Source: Carettochelys insculpta
Lineage: Eukaryota; Chordata; Testudines; Carettochelyidae
Direction: 5' to 3'
NCBI RefSeq assembly: GCF_033958435.1
Contig: NC_134138.1
Location: 30,968,598-31,032,597, forward strand
DNA: 64,000 bases
Shown here piece after piece: positions 22,940-33,740 of this stretch. The notes below the pieces were generated by a model. The model had not been told where the DNA came from. It saw only the letters and a program-made list of their open reading frames with translations, and ran no database searches. A program made the translations under genes and the position numbers. Position 1 is the first letter of the stretch; each line of letters opens with the position of its first letter.

Positions 22940-23620
22940 TGAGGTCTGGATTTGATTACTTGCTTTGTTACAGACTTCATAACCTGGACCTTGTACACAA
23001 AACATATAAAACTGCTGGAGTGCTTCCACACACGCAACCTGAGGTCAATACTGCACATTCGATGGCAGGACAGAGTTATGAACCTGCAAGTCCTGGACAG
23101 AACAGGAACCACGAGCATCGAAGCCATGATTCTGAAAGCCCAGATTCTCTGGATAGGGCACGTCATACAAATGGAGGAGTCAAGAATCCCAAAGCAACAC
23201 CTCTATGGTGAACTCTCCCAGGGCAAAAGGAATCAAGGCAGGCCTTGCAAGAGGTATAAAGACTGCATGAAGGCCAACATTGCTCATACTGGTTTAAAAC
23301 CAGACCAGCTAGAGCAGCATGCAAAAGACCGAACAGGCTAACGTGCTCTCGTACAACACACGTGTCACAACTTTGAAAAGTAGCAACGTGTACACCTCAT
23401 TGGTGCTTGTGAGAGGAAGAAAGCAACATCAGCAGCCTCACCAACAGAGCCAGGACAATTCCCTTGCCCTCACTGTGAATGCCCATGCCATTCAAAGCTT
23501 GGACTCCTCAGCCACATGAGAGTCCACAACTGATGAGCCTGCACAAGCTCAAGATGTCATCGTCAGGTACGATGGACTACCTACAATTACAACTATACGA
23601 TACACCTTGTGCAAGTCTGT
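22940..23620 (+). pseudogene. LINE ORF2 C-terminus with zinc finger, clade unassigned
   Basis: The frame 22952-23341 reads the C-terminal tail of a non-LTR reverse transcriptase: LRSILHIRWQDR, then an ILKAQILWIGHVIQME block, then IPKQHLYGEL, RNQGRP and a KDCMKA helix. After a frame change, 23455-23530 encodes a C2H2-type finger (CPHCECPCHS then HMRVH). Tail plus terminal finger is typical of a widespread animal LINE group whose clade name I cannot fix from this piece. No RT palm or 5' part is present. The fragment at 34640-35144 belongs to a similar element. Confidence 0.65.
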
Positions 23621-24179
23621 TAGCCTTGCCCCTCATTGCTCATTAGTAACACAGGCATAGTGGGGTCTCCTTACATAATGGGGATGTAGTGAGGCAGTTG
23701 AGAATTCTGATAGTGGGAGCTACCTAAGGAAGCCTAAGCTTGATAGATTTGAGCATTCAGTATGTTGAACACTTATGATATTAACAAATTTTCCTATTGC
23801 TGCCTAAATAATTCCAAACAGTTGTGATGGATACCAATAAAACTGCACAGTAGTGCATCAGTCCAGAAATTTGTCTCTTCTGCCCATTCACTTATTATTT
23901 ATAAAGTGCCATAACTGTGCACTGTGCCAAACAGATGTCAGATAGAGGCTGCTTCTGCAAACCCATACTCATGGAGTGGTCTTTATTCACCTGACGGGAT
24001 TACTTGGCTGGATTTGCAAGATTTGAGTATTTTGTGGGGTTGATACACACCATAATTCTTTTGGGTGGGAAGCAGGCATGTCACATCCTCATGAAAAGGT
24101 TTGAGGGGCACCCCATATTTCAGGACTTTGTAGGTTGTGGCCCACATTCTTTAATACAGACCTTAATAGAAGGGTGGTA
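23621..24179. other. No gene seen
   Basis: Unclassified; no coding domain, element end or tandem repeat recognised. Confidence 0.55.
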
Positions 24180-24462
24180 TGGGCTTTTGGCCAGAAGTCA
24201 GTAGCATAGTCTTCTGTCCCAAGGTCATGTTGTGTAATAGCTGGAGTCAATACTGTAGCCCCTGCTGTTGTGGGTGTACGGGCCAATGGTCAGGGTCAAT
24301 ACTATGGGTCCTGCAGTCAACACAGTACAGCCCAAAAGCCAGGATTAATATAGTAGCCCCTGCACTCAGGGTAGCGTGACCCTTTGCAGAGTCAATACAA
24401 CAAGCAACTGCCGTCACAGGCCAATGCAGCCCAAAAGCTGGAATCATATATATGGGGATATA
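24180..24462 (+). repeat. Degenerate minisatellite, unit ~50-60 bp
   Basis: Phrases such as GTCAATACT-TAG/GGG, CCCCTGC and GCCCAAAAGCYRGRAT recur four to five times with variable spacing, suggesting an old tandem array. Unit boundaries are uncertain. Confidence 0.4.
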
Positions 24463-24463
24463 C

Positions 24464-24660
24464 ATAGCTCATAAATCTGGAAGGAACCTGAAATGGCCAT
24501 GGAGTAAAGTCCTGTGCCCTCTTGGCAGGACCAAGCACCCTCCCTAGCAGATCTTTTTTTAAATCTATTTGCCCAAGACCCCTGAATGGCCACCTCAAAG
24601 GTTGAACTCAGAAATCCTGGGTTTACAAAGCCAATGCTCAAAACACTGAACTATCCCTCC
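24464..24660 (-). mobile_element. tRNA-derived pol III SINE with CR1-like tail (turtle type)
   Basis: On the minus strand the 5' end GGAGGGATAGTTCAGTG contains an A-box-like segment (complement of 24644-24653), followed ~45 bp later by a B-box-like GAGTTCAACC (complement of 24600-24609). A CR1-like 3' tail ends near 24464 (plus-strand ATAAATCTGGAAGGAACCTG). This layout matches the pol III SINE of turtles, which is moved by CR1-type LINE machinery. Several substitutions in both boxes indicate an old, silent copy. Confidence 0.75.
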
Positions 24661-24705
24661 CCATGCCATAGCATCTATAGTCAAGGCAGTGTGGCCCCTA
24701 GAATA

Positions 24706-25018
24706 GCTTCATAGACTCCAAGGCTAGCAGGGACTTCTGGAGGTCATCTAGTCCAACCCCTTGCCCAAAGCAGGATCCACCGTAACTAAATCATCCCAGC
24801 CAGGACTTTGCCAAGCTGGGACTTCAAAACCTCTAGGGATGGAGATTCCACCATCTTTCTAGGTAACACAGTCCATTGTTTCACCACCCTCCTTCTTCCT
24901 AATATTCAAAGTACAACTCTCCCTCCGTAACTTCAGACCATTGCTCCTTGCTCTGCCATCTGTCACTACTGTGAATAGGCTCTCTCCATCCTCTTTAGGG
25001 CCTCCCTTCAGGAAATTG
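24706..25018 (-). mobile_element. CR1 3' fragment
   Basis: The plus strand shows the complement of a CR1 3' UTR and ORF2 end (CATAGACTCCAAGGCTAGCAG start, then CATCTAGTCCAACCCC). 5'-truncated at about 25018, where the next CR1 copy begins. Confidence 0.75.
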
Positions 25019-26035
25019 AATCACAGAATTATAGAATACTAGGACTGGAAGGGACCTTGAGAGGCCATTGAGTCCAGCACCGTGCCCTAAAGGTAGGACC
25101 AAGTACTGTCTCAACCATCCCTGATAGACATCTATCTAACCCGATCTTAAATATCTCCAGCGATGGAGATTCCACAACCTCCCTTGGCAATTTATTCCAC
25201 TGTTTGACCACCCTGACAGTCAAGAACTTTTTCCTAATGTCCAACCTAAACCTCCCTTATTGCAGCTTAAGTCCATTGCCTCTTGTTCTATCCTCAGAGG
25301 CCAAAAAGAACAAGTTTTCTCCCTCCTCCTTGTGACACCCTTTTAGATACCTGAAAACCGCTATCATGTCACCCTTCAATCTTCTTGTTTCCAAACTAAA
25401 CAAGCCCAATTATTTCAACCTTTTTTCATAGGTCACATTCTCTAGACCTTTAATCATTCTTGTCGCTCTTTTCTGGACCCTCTCTAATTTCTCCACATGT
25501 TCCTTGAACTGTGGTGCCCAGAACTGGACACAATACTCCAGCTGAGGCCTAACCAGCGCAGAGTGGAAGAATGACTTCTCGTGTCTTGTTCACAACACAC
25601 CTGTTAATGCATCCCAGAATCATGTTTGCTTTTTTTTGCAACAGCATCACACTGCTGACTCATATTTAGCTTGTGGACTGCTATGTGATCCCCTAGATCC
25701 CTTTTCTGCTGTAGTCGTTCCTAGACAGTCTCTCCCCATTCTGGATGTGTGAAACTGATTGTTCCTTCCCATGTGGAGCACTTCGCATTTGTCCTTATTA
25801 AACTTCATCCTGTTTACCTCAGACCATTTCTCCAGTTTATCTAGATCATTTGAATTATGACCCTATCCTCCAAAGCAGTTGCAACCCCTCCCAGCTTGGT
25901 ATCATCTGCAACCATAATAAGCGTACTTTCTATGCCAATATCTAAATCGTTGATGAAGATATTGAACAGAACCGGTCCTAAAACAGACCCCTGAGGAGCC
26001 CCACTTTTTCTACTTTTCCAGCAGGAGTTAGAACC
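25019..26035 (-). mobile_element. CR1 copy, ORF2 end and 3' UTR
   Basis: Begins on the plus strand with AGAATTATAGAATACTAGGA and runs back through the ORF2 C-terminus (frame 25029-25244 minus: [21 protein letters not shown]) into the RT palm, where sense motifs of thumb and palm are readable but interrupted. It then abuts a third CR1 that repeats the RT region, so two separate elements are present. Confidence 0.75.
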
Positions 26036-27561
26036 ATTAAGAAGGCTGCTATCAAATCACCCCTCACCCTTCTGCAAACTAAATAAGCCCAAATCCCTCA
26101 GCCTCTCCCCATAGGTCATGTGCTCCAGCCTCCCAATCATTTTCATTGCCCTCTGCTGGATCCTCTCCAATGCATCCACAGCCTTTCTATAGTGGGGGGC
26201 CCAGAATTGAATGCAATACTCCAGATGTGTCCTCAACGGTGCTGAATAGAGGGGAATAATGACTTCTCCAGATCTGCTGGAAATGCTTCCCCTAATGCAC
26301 CCCAATATGATATTAGCTTTCTTGGCTACAAAGGCACATTGTTGCCTCATATTCAGCTTATCCACTGTCATCGCCAGGTCCTTTTCTGATGCACTGTTAC
26401 TTATCTAGTAGGTTCCCAGCCTGTAACAATGCTTGGGATTCTTCTTTTCCAAGTGCAGGACTCTGAACTTGTCCTTGTTGAACCTCATCAGATTTCTTTT
26501 CGTCTAATCCTCCAATTTGTCTAGGTCACTCTGGACTTTGTCACTACCTTCTAACATATCTGCTTTCCTCCCTGTCTTATTGTCATCTGCAAATTTGCTG
26601 GGGGTGCAATCCATTCCTTCTTCCAGGGCATTAATAAAGATGTTGAACAATATGTGCCCTAGAACCAGTCCTTGAGTCACTTCACTTGAAACTGACCACC
26701 AACCAGACATAGAGCCAATTGATGACTACACTTTCGGCCTGATTACATAGCCAGCTTTCTATCTACTTTACAGCCCATTTATCCAATCCATACGTCCTTA
26801 ACTTGCAATCAAGAATATTGTGAGAGGCTTTATCAAAAGCTTTCCTAAGGTCAGGGTAAATTATGTTCACTGCCTTCCTCCTATCCACCAACCCAGTTAT
26901 CTAATCACAGAAGCTAATCAGATTGGTCAAGCATTACTTGCCATTGATGAATCATGCTGGCCATTCCTGGTCACTTGCCTCTCTTCCAAGCAATTCACAA
27001 AGGGTTCTTTGGGAATCCCCTTCATGATTTTTCCAGGGACTGAGGTAAGGTTGACCAGTGTATAGTTGCCTGGATTGTCCTTCTTTCCTTTTTAAAAGAC
27101 AGGCACAATATTTGCCTTTTTCCAATCATCCAGGACCTCTCCTGATCTTCACAAGTTTTCAAAGATAATGGCTAAAGCCTCTTCAATGACGTTTGCCAAC
27201 TCCCTTAGTACTCTTGGCCGTTTCTACACATGGCACTTTTTTGGAAGAAGATCTTCCAGAAGATTGGGAAGATCTTCTTCTGGAAGAATGCATCTACAAA
27301 TCAAACAGGACCTCAGAAGAGCCACCCCTTCTTCTGGAAGAGTGCATCTATACATGCACTGGTGCTCTCCAGAAGAACAGGACAGGAAACAACATGGACA
27401 GGGTCACACAGCCAAGGAGCCCATCTGGGGCCGCTGGCCACATGGCCCCTTAAAGGGCCCCACCCAAACAGCCCATCCCTGCAAACGCTGCCGAGGCCAG
27501 CTATGTCTGTGCACAGTAAGCCAGACCCAGATCCCTGTCCAGCGCCCACCGACCAGCAGGC

Positions 27562-29001
27562 ATGGACCCCCAGCAGCTGCGGGACAGCAGGCTTGCCCTC
27601 ACCTACATGCTAGCCATCCTCCTGGCCCCCCTCCTCAGCCTCCTGTGGAGACAGAGGCCCAGGTCTGTGGGTCCTGATCCCCCACTGCCCCTCCCAGGCC
27701 CCCTCCTACCAGTCCAGCGTGTCTGGAACCAAACCACCAGCATGGACTGATGGGAAATGGTCGTCATGGGGGAGTGCAACAATGACCGCTGGCTGCAGAA
27801 CCTGCGGATGAAGAAAGAGACCTTCCTCGAGATCTGCAGCTGGCTCGCCCTCCATGCTATGACACCAGGATACCTGGATGAGGCCAGCCCTCTCCCTGGG
27901 GAAGCGCATGGCCATCACCATATGGAAATTGGCCACCCTGGACAGCTACCAATCCATTGGGCAGCAGTTCAGGGTGGGCACATCTACCGTCAGGGCCGTC
28001 ATCCTCCACATAAGCCCTGTCCCAGACCCTGTCCCACTGGTGGGAGGGAGGAGGCTGGTGGGCTCGGGGAGCCCAGGTGCTAATTGGGAGGGAGTAGGGA
28101 TGGAGGGTGGGCAGGCCTAACCCAGAAGGGTTACCACATGGCCTCTGCCAGAGGGGTCCGTCAGCAGCGGGGAGGCAGGGAGTGGAAGGGAAGGCGGGTC
28201 AGGGACCCATCTGCATATGCCCATGAGTGCGCTCATTCCCCTATAGCTTGTGAGGGCCATCAGCCACGTGCTGATGCAGTGGCTGGTGAGCATCGGGGAC
28301 CTGGATGCAGTCACTGAGGGCTTTACCACACTTGAGTTCTCTCAGGGCTTCAGGGCAATTGACGGACACATATCCCCATCAGGGCCCCGGACCACAGTGG
28401 TGGCTGATACATCAACTGCAAGGGGTACCACTCGATTGTGCTCCAGGCGGTGGTGGACACCCATGGAATGTTCACGGACATTTATGTCGGCTGGCCGGGC
28501 AGGGCACATGATGCACAAATCCTGCAGAATTCCTCCCTGTTCCGCAGGATGGAGACTGGGACATTCATGCCCCAGCGGAAGCACGCCGTCAGAAATGTCA
28601 TAATACCTCTTCACCTCACTGGCAACCTGGCCTACCCACTCCAGCCCTGGTTGATGCACCCATACACGGGCCAAGCCACACTCTCCCAGGAGCTGTCTAA
28701 CACCCGGCTCACACAGGCCTGGTATCCCATCGAGTGCGCTTTCAGCTGTCTGAAGGCGCAGTTCAGGTGTCTCCTCACATGCCTCAATGTGGGGGTGGAG
28801 AACTTCCTGCAGGGCGTTGCCGCCTGCTGCATGCTCCACAACCTCATCGAGGCATGTGAGGGGACCGTGCACCAGGGCTGGATGGTGGAGGTGGCCCCCT
28901 GCTACCAGCAGCCCACTGCGGCCCCCAACAGTAGGCTCGACTGTGATTGGATCCAGATCCAGGAGGTGCTTTGGGAGGCATTCAGCCAAGGGGACTACTA
29001 A
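27562..29001 (+). pseudogene. PIF-Harbinger DDE transposase, decayed
   Basis: The enzyme that excises and inserts the transposon (DDE_Tnp_4 type). The start MDPQQL at 27562 matches the start retained in the 0.7-kb MITEs. Order: N-terminal part (27562-27750), helical region with DRWLQNLRMKKETF (27757 on), then after a frameshift KRMAITIWKLAT and the helix-turn-helix-like STVRAV (27878-28009). An intron-like gap 28010-28246 follows, ending in CTATAG, with the donor now AT where GT is expected. The catalytic part follows: AIDGHI (first Asp), another frameshift near 28370, YVGWPGRAHDA, then GNLAYPL, where the second catalytic Asp expected in G-D-x-AYPL is Asn, and IECAF with the Glu, ending ...CMLHNLIE and SQGDY. 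An in-frame stop near 27748, two frameshifts and the Asp loss make it inactive. Confidence 0.85.
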
Positions 29002-29579
29002 CCCCCGCACCTACCTACACTAACCTCTCCACAGGCCCCCCCACAACACACACCCATGAGCACACCCCACACCCCCCAACTCCCCCACCATCCCCCACAG
29101 AAATCAGGGACACAGGGGGTGCTGAATGCTAACATATATTTAACCCTCAACCTTTAACAGCCTTGAGCAATGTAAATAGTAAATGGTGAATAATAAAAAT
29201 AACAACCAAAACCTGATAGGGAGTGAACTATATACACGGGGGTAAGGGGGCAGGGGCACTTAAACCTGGATGGGGACTGGGGCAGGAATGGTGGGGGGCC
29301 CTAATCAAGAGATGGGGTGGAAGACCGTGAGCCCCAGTATCCGTGGGCACCCCTCCCACCCCAAGTGCATGGTTCCCCGGGGGTGCTGATGGGGCTGGAA
29401 GCAACGGCAGGTAGGTGGTCAGCACCTGGCCCAGCCTCAGCAGAGGGGCTGGAGCAGGGGTGGGTTGTGGCTTGGGCGACCCTCCACAGGGTCCACCGTG
29501 GCCACAAGCCATGCTGCGAGGTCTCTCAGGGCAGCATCAGGCAGGCCTGGGGGGCAGTAGGGTGGCCAGGGCCTCAGGG

Positions 29580-31175
29580 TCATGGGCTGGGGGCATGGGA
29601 GCAGCTGAGGGGCCAGCGAGGGGGAATGTGGGGGGGCAGCAAGAGGGGCTCAGAGGGCCAGTGGTAGGGGGCACTGTGTGGGGATAGTGGGGGGGGCTTG
29701 GGGGCACTGTGGGGAAGACTGAGGGGGGCTTTGGGGGGGCAGGGGGGCCTCAGGGGATACTGCAGGGGGGGGCAGCTGGGGGGGGCTGGGGGCTGGCCTG
29801 CTGGGGCCCCACACACAGTGTGGAGCATCCATACCACCTCCCCCCACGTGTCCCACCTCCACTGAAGCTTGGCCTTGTCGCGGGCCAGCCATCTTTCAGC
29901 AAGGGTGTTCCACTGGCATAAGGCCACCATGTGGAGGCCTCCTTGTGGAGGCTGCAGTGGGTCCGGCATACCCATGGCCGCCGCACAGCAGGGGCTGGTG
30001 CAGGCCCAGCTGGTGGGCTGCTGGGTCCTCTGGCCTGGATGGGGCTGGCAGGCCCCGGGCTTCTCGTCCAGCTGCCCCGGCCATCGGATGGTACCGCTGT
30101 TAAGAGAGAGAGGGTGGGGGTAGAGGGGGAAGTCAGTGCCAGATCTGGGACCTGGGTGGCATGGCCACAGTCTCCCTGGCTTGTTACCCCCTCCATGGGC
30201 ATGTGCCAGGAGAGGCTGCTGTGCGGGCTTGCCTGCACTCACCATGTCAGCCACTAGGGCATGATGCCTGGACTGGGGCTCTATCCACGGTGGCCCACCC
30301 TGGCAATGGGCTTGTGGGCTGGGGGGAGCTCGGCTGTGCGGATTCCAGATGCAGCTATGCAGCCTGGGGGGACATCAGCATGCTCCGGGGGTGCTCCATG
30401 GGAGAGGGAGCTGGGTGCTGCTTGCAGGCATGGGTGTGCCCTGGGCCCTGACTACGGACAGGCTTTAGGGCTTAGGGGCCCGGGGCTAAGGCCCAGTTGT
30501 CCCCCTCCCCACACTGTGCTTTTCCACTGTGTGCACTTACCCGAGGTGGCCTCGTATATGTCAGGTGATGCCTGACTGTAGGGGGCCTGGCTGCTGGCAG
30601 TGGAGGACACTGCAATGACGAGGGACCCATCCCACGTCCACAGTGGTGGGTCCCTCACCCTCCTCCTCTGGTGCAGCAGGGGGCTTGGGTGCGGCTGTCT
30701 CCACAGTGACGCGGGGTGGGGAGGTGTCATCTGCAGCCAGGAGGTCCCAAAGCTCCTGGTAGAAGGGGCAGCTGTCAGGGGCATGGCTGGATCTGCAGGC
30801 ACTATCCTGGACCCACATGTACCCCTGCCACAGCTCCTTTACTGTGCACCAAACCTGCTCCGGTGTCCGGGAGGGGTGGCCACAGGCAGCCCGGCCCTGG
30901 GCAAGGCGGGTGAACGATGGGTTATTCCTCTGGTGCCCACTGGTGTCCTGGAGGACCTCCTCATTCCACCAGAGCCTCAGGAGGTCCTGGAGCTTCTGGC
31001 TTAGTCCAGGAGGGGGCCCTCTGCTTTGGAGCAACATCGAGGTCTTGGCTGCCCTCGTCTGGGTTCCTGGGGCTCCCCTAGGCAGTGCGGGGTGGTGGCT
31101 GGCTAGCCATCCTCGTGGATCAAGACTCACTGGGCACTGCAGGACCTCAGAGGAGTTTGGCAGGCAGCCCTGCAC
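29580..31175 (-). pseudogene. Myb/SANT-like gene of the Harbinger transposon
   Basis: Convergent with the transposase. The minus frame 31175-30561 (204 codons) has a Trp-rich domain at residues ~58-125: LLRLWWNEEVLQD, a CGHPSRTPEQVW segment, TVKELWQGYMWVQD, then CPFYQELWDLL. A proline/glutamate-rich linker follows. It aligns with the 303-residue protein at 19432-20343. A second frame (30254-29580) has a QWRWDTWG block that could be the downstream exon, but no splice sites were established between them, and low-complexity Gly/Pro sequence at its end is doubtful. The family role is DNA binding in partnership with the transposase. Whether this copy is still translatable is unclear; the partner transposase is dead. 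Confidence 0.65.
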
Positions 31176-31615
31176 GTGCTGCCTGTCTCACACTCTCAGC
31201 TTCCTGCCATGGGGTCTCCATGTCCTTGCAGCTTTAAAGGCTGCAAGGACCTGGGGACCATAAAGGCTCTCTGGGGGTGTCTAGAGCAGCCCCAATCTCC
31301 ATCAGACTGCTGCCATGGAAGACTGCTTCTTTTGGAAGAAGCAGTCCGGGAACATCTACACATGCCTTCTTCTGGAAGAATCTTCCAGAAAAATGTCCTC
31401 TTCCTGATTCAGAAGTGGAATACAGAATCCAGAAAAGGGGGCACCTTCTTCGGAAGAAATCCAAAAGAGCATATTGCACGTGCAGATGCTCCTCAGATCT
31501 TCTAGAAGAAGGCACCGTTCTTCCGGAAGATCTTGTTTGTGTAGAAATGGTCCTTGGGTGCATTAAATCCAGATCCATTGATTTTCTAAATAGCTCTTAA
31601 CTTGCATGTTGAATA

Positions 31616-31660
31616 GTAACAGAGAAGGAGCCGTGTTAGTCTATATACTATCAAAATACT
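31616..31660 (-). repeat. Tail fragment of the hammerhead repeat family
   Basis: The minus strand reads TATAGACTAACACGGCTCCTTCTCTG, the conserved tail seen after the ribozyme-like part in copies at 21433-21461, 40610-40642 and 44826-44858. No hammerhead core is present here. It lies in the resumed CR1 beyond the Harbinger right end. Confidence 0.5.
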
Positions 31661-32340
31661 GCTTTTTTGTCTCTTATCTTGTTCTTTCCCCTCTGAGGGC
31701 TGTTCACCTCCTTCACATACTGCATTGCTTAGTGCAGCAGTCTGGGAGATGACCTTGTCTGTGAAAACAGAGACAAAAAAGAATTGAGTACTTCGGCTTT
31801 TCCCACATCATCTGCCACAGTTACCTCCCTCATCTAATTAGGTCCCCACACCCTCCTTGATCACCCTCTTATCGTTAACATGCCTGTAGAAACCCTTCTT
31901 GTTACCGCCATCCTAGGACTATGCATCCCATGCCTTCCAGTCAGTTGGGTTCTTCTTCTGATCTTTTCCCTTAGAGATCTCTGCCACAACAATCTCCACC
32001 ATGTTCCCAAGCAGACGTCCTGAAAGCAGTTGCTTGCCTCCACCAGAATTGTGGATACCTGAGTTGGCTTTCTTCTTCTTGAGATTACACACTTCCAATT
32101 TTTTTCCTTGTTTTGTACAGTCTTCACTGGTTCTTCTGCCTGTTCTATTTGCAGTATTAAGTGCTTCCTTCTACTGAGGAAGTCTTCATCTTCTCTGATG
32201 GACCAGAGGGTTGATATTTGGGGCTCATGTATTCTAATTTTTTCCTCCAAAATGGTGGCCAGCTTGTACTTGGTACAGATTAAATCCTTTCCTATCTTCT
32301 GGGAGGAACACAAACACAGCACATCCTGTGCAGGTCACGA

Positions 32341-32544
32341 CAGCTAACTTGTCACTATCCATTTTTTCCCTTTCTTCAGAGAGTTCCCTCAAATGATTTT
32401 ATTTCCCCATTGAAAGGCAGAAGAGAAACAAACTACAAGAAAAAGACCAAACCGTATGGGGCTTTCCCATAAAGAGAAATCACAGAAAAATTCCAGTTGC
32501 TGCTGCCTGTTTGCTGCTCACAGCCAAGGAGTTGAAAGTGCTTT
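32341..32544. other. No feature seen
   Basis: Short unclassified spacer between opposing CR1 copies. Confidence 0.5.
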
Positions 32545-33740
32545 GAGGGACAGGATTATAATTCAAAATTATTTAGGTAAACTGGATAAATGATCTGAGG
32601 TAAATAGGATGAAATTTAATAACAAATGCAAAGTGCTCCACTTAGGAAGGAACAATCAGTTTCACACATGCAAAATGGGGAATGACATCCTAGGAAGGAG
32701 TCCTACAGAAAGGGAACTAAGGTCATAGTGGGCAACAAGCTAAATATGAGTCAACAGTGTGATACTGTTGCAAAAAAGCAAGTATCATTCTAGGATGTAT
32801 TAATATGAATGTTGTAAGCAAAACACAAGGGGCTTGTCTACACTACCACATTCCTTCGAAGGAAGGATGGTAATTAGGGTGTTGGGAGTTTACTAATGAA
32901 GTGCTGCCGTGCATAGGCAGCACTTCATTAAGCAAATTTCGCCCCACAGCAACCTCGAAGTTTTAAACTTCGAAGTACCAGCATGCATCTAGCCGCGGCG
33001 CACCCCCGATACTTCGAAGTTTAAAACTTCGAAGTTGCTGCAGGCGGAAATTTGCTTAATGAAGTGCTGCTGTGCATGGCAGCACTTCATTAGTAAACTC
33101 CCAACACCCTAATTACCATCCTTCCTTCGAAGGAATGTGGTAGGGTAGATAAGCCCAAGAAGTAATTCTTCCGCTCTACTTTGCTTTGATCCAGCATCAA
33201 CTGTTGTACTGTGACCAGTTCTAGTCATCACATTCCAGGAAAGGGGTGGACAAAGTAGAGAGGATCCAGAGACGAGCAACAACAATGATTAAATGTCTAA
33301 AAAAATTACCTATGAGGGAAGATTGAAATAAATGGTTTTGTATAGACTACAAAAGTGAAGATGACAGGTGGGGAGCTCATGATAATAGCATTTGAATACG
33401 TAAAAGTTTTTTAAAAGGAGGGGAGAGAAAACTTGTTCTTATCCTCTGATGATAGGACTGGAAACAATGACCTAAAATTGCAGCAAAGGAGGTTTAAGCT
33501 GGACACTAGGAAAAGCTTCGTAACTGTCAGGCTAGTTGTGGTATATCTAGAAGTTAGCACTGGAATAAATTTCATTGGGGGGTTGTGGAATCTCCATCAT
33601 TAGAGATTTTTAAAAATGATATAGACAGATATCTATCAGGAATGATCTAGATGGTACTTGACCCTGTCATGAGTGGAAGGGACTGGACTTGATGACCTTT
33701 TGGGGTCCCTTCCAGTTCTAGTATTCTATTTTTCTATGAA
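32545..33740 (+). mobile_element. CR1 copy, RT end and 3' UTR, with MITE insert
   Basis: Starts in the RT thumb region (sense traces of KMKFNNKCKVLHLGRNNQ-type sequence near 32610-32660), is interrupted at 32830-33156, resumes with the block for LLYCDQF-SSHSRKGVDKVERIQR and ends with CTTCCAGTTCTAGTATTCTAT near 33735, the CR1 3' end. Many stops. Pre-insertion continuity across the MITE is evident (AACACAAG/AAGTAATTC). Confidence 0.75.
32830..33156. mobile_element. Near-perfect palindromic MITE, 327 bp
   Basis: Left GGGCTTGTCTACACTACCAC and inverted right GGGCTTATCTACCCTACCAC. The first ~41 bp of the arms differ at two positions, and pairing extends almost to the centre near 32990. TSD AAG at 32827-32829 and 33157-33159. 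The inner arms carry CTTCGAAGTTTAAAACTTCGAAG-like sub-palindromes. A different family from the 4639/14069 group. The 3-bp target and GTCTACACT-type ends suggest Harbinger mobilisation. Inserted in CR1. Confidence 0.9.

Larger units (their letters stand above)
27216..31552 (+). mobile_element. Complete two-gene PIF-Harbinger transposon, 4.3 kb
   Basis: Termini GGCCGTTTCTACAC (27216) and, inverted from 31552, GACCATTTCTACAC differ at two of 14 positions. TSD CTT at 27213-27215 and 31553-31555. Both ends carry repeated TTCTGGAAGA/TCTTCCAGAA subterminal motifs. The inside holds two convergent genes: a DDE transposase on the plus strand (27562-29001) and a Myb/SANT-like gene on the minus strand (29580-31175), separated by an AT-rich trailer with AATAAAA at about 29193. 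Both genes are broken, so the copy is dead. It interrupts a CR1. Confidence 0.9.
26036..32340 (-). mobile_element. CR1 copy split by the Harbinger transposon
   Basis: CR1 RT sequence on the minus strand (26057-26371: LNMRQQCAFVAKKANIILGCI and PLRTHLEYCIQFWAP; 26504-26710: the palm with FADDN) continues through the finger region to 27215. It stops at the Harbinger left end and resumes at 31553 with the upstream part of ORF2 (NKKGFYRHVND-type and SVFTDK-like blocks on the minus strand near 31760-31900). The minus frame 31861-32322 runs from ORF2-like into a coiled-coil/basic stretch resembling ORF1, implying that the endonuclease part was deleted earlier. The CTT repeats at 27213-27215 and 31553-31555 mark the split. 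Confidence 0.75.

Noticed and set aside
24180..24462. CRISPR-like array
   Set aside because: Repeats are degenerate and irregularly spaced in vertebrate DNA; an old minisatellite is the simpler reading.
28342..29010. 222-codon minus frame
   Set aside because: It is the complement of the Harbinger transposase coding region and has no domain of its own.
29300..29900. GC-rich block as a CpG island or promoter
   Set aside because: It lies between the two Harbinger genes and is G-run-rich rather than CpG-rich. It is explained by transposon sequence.
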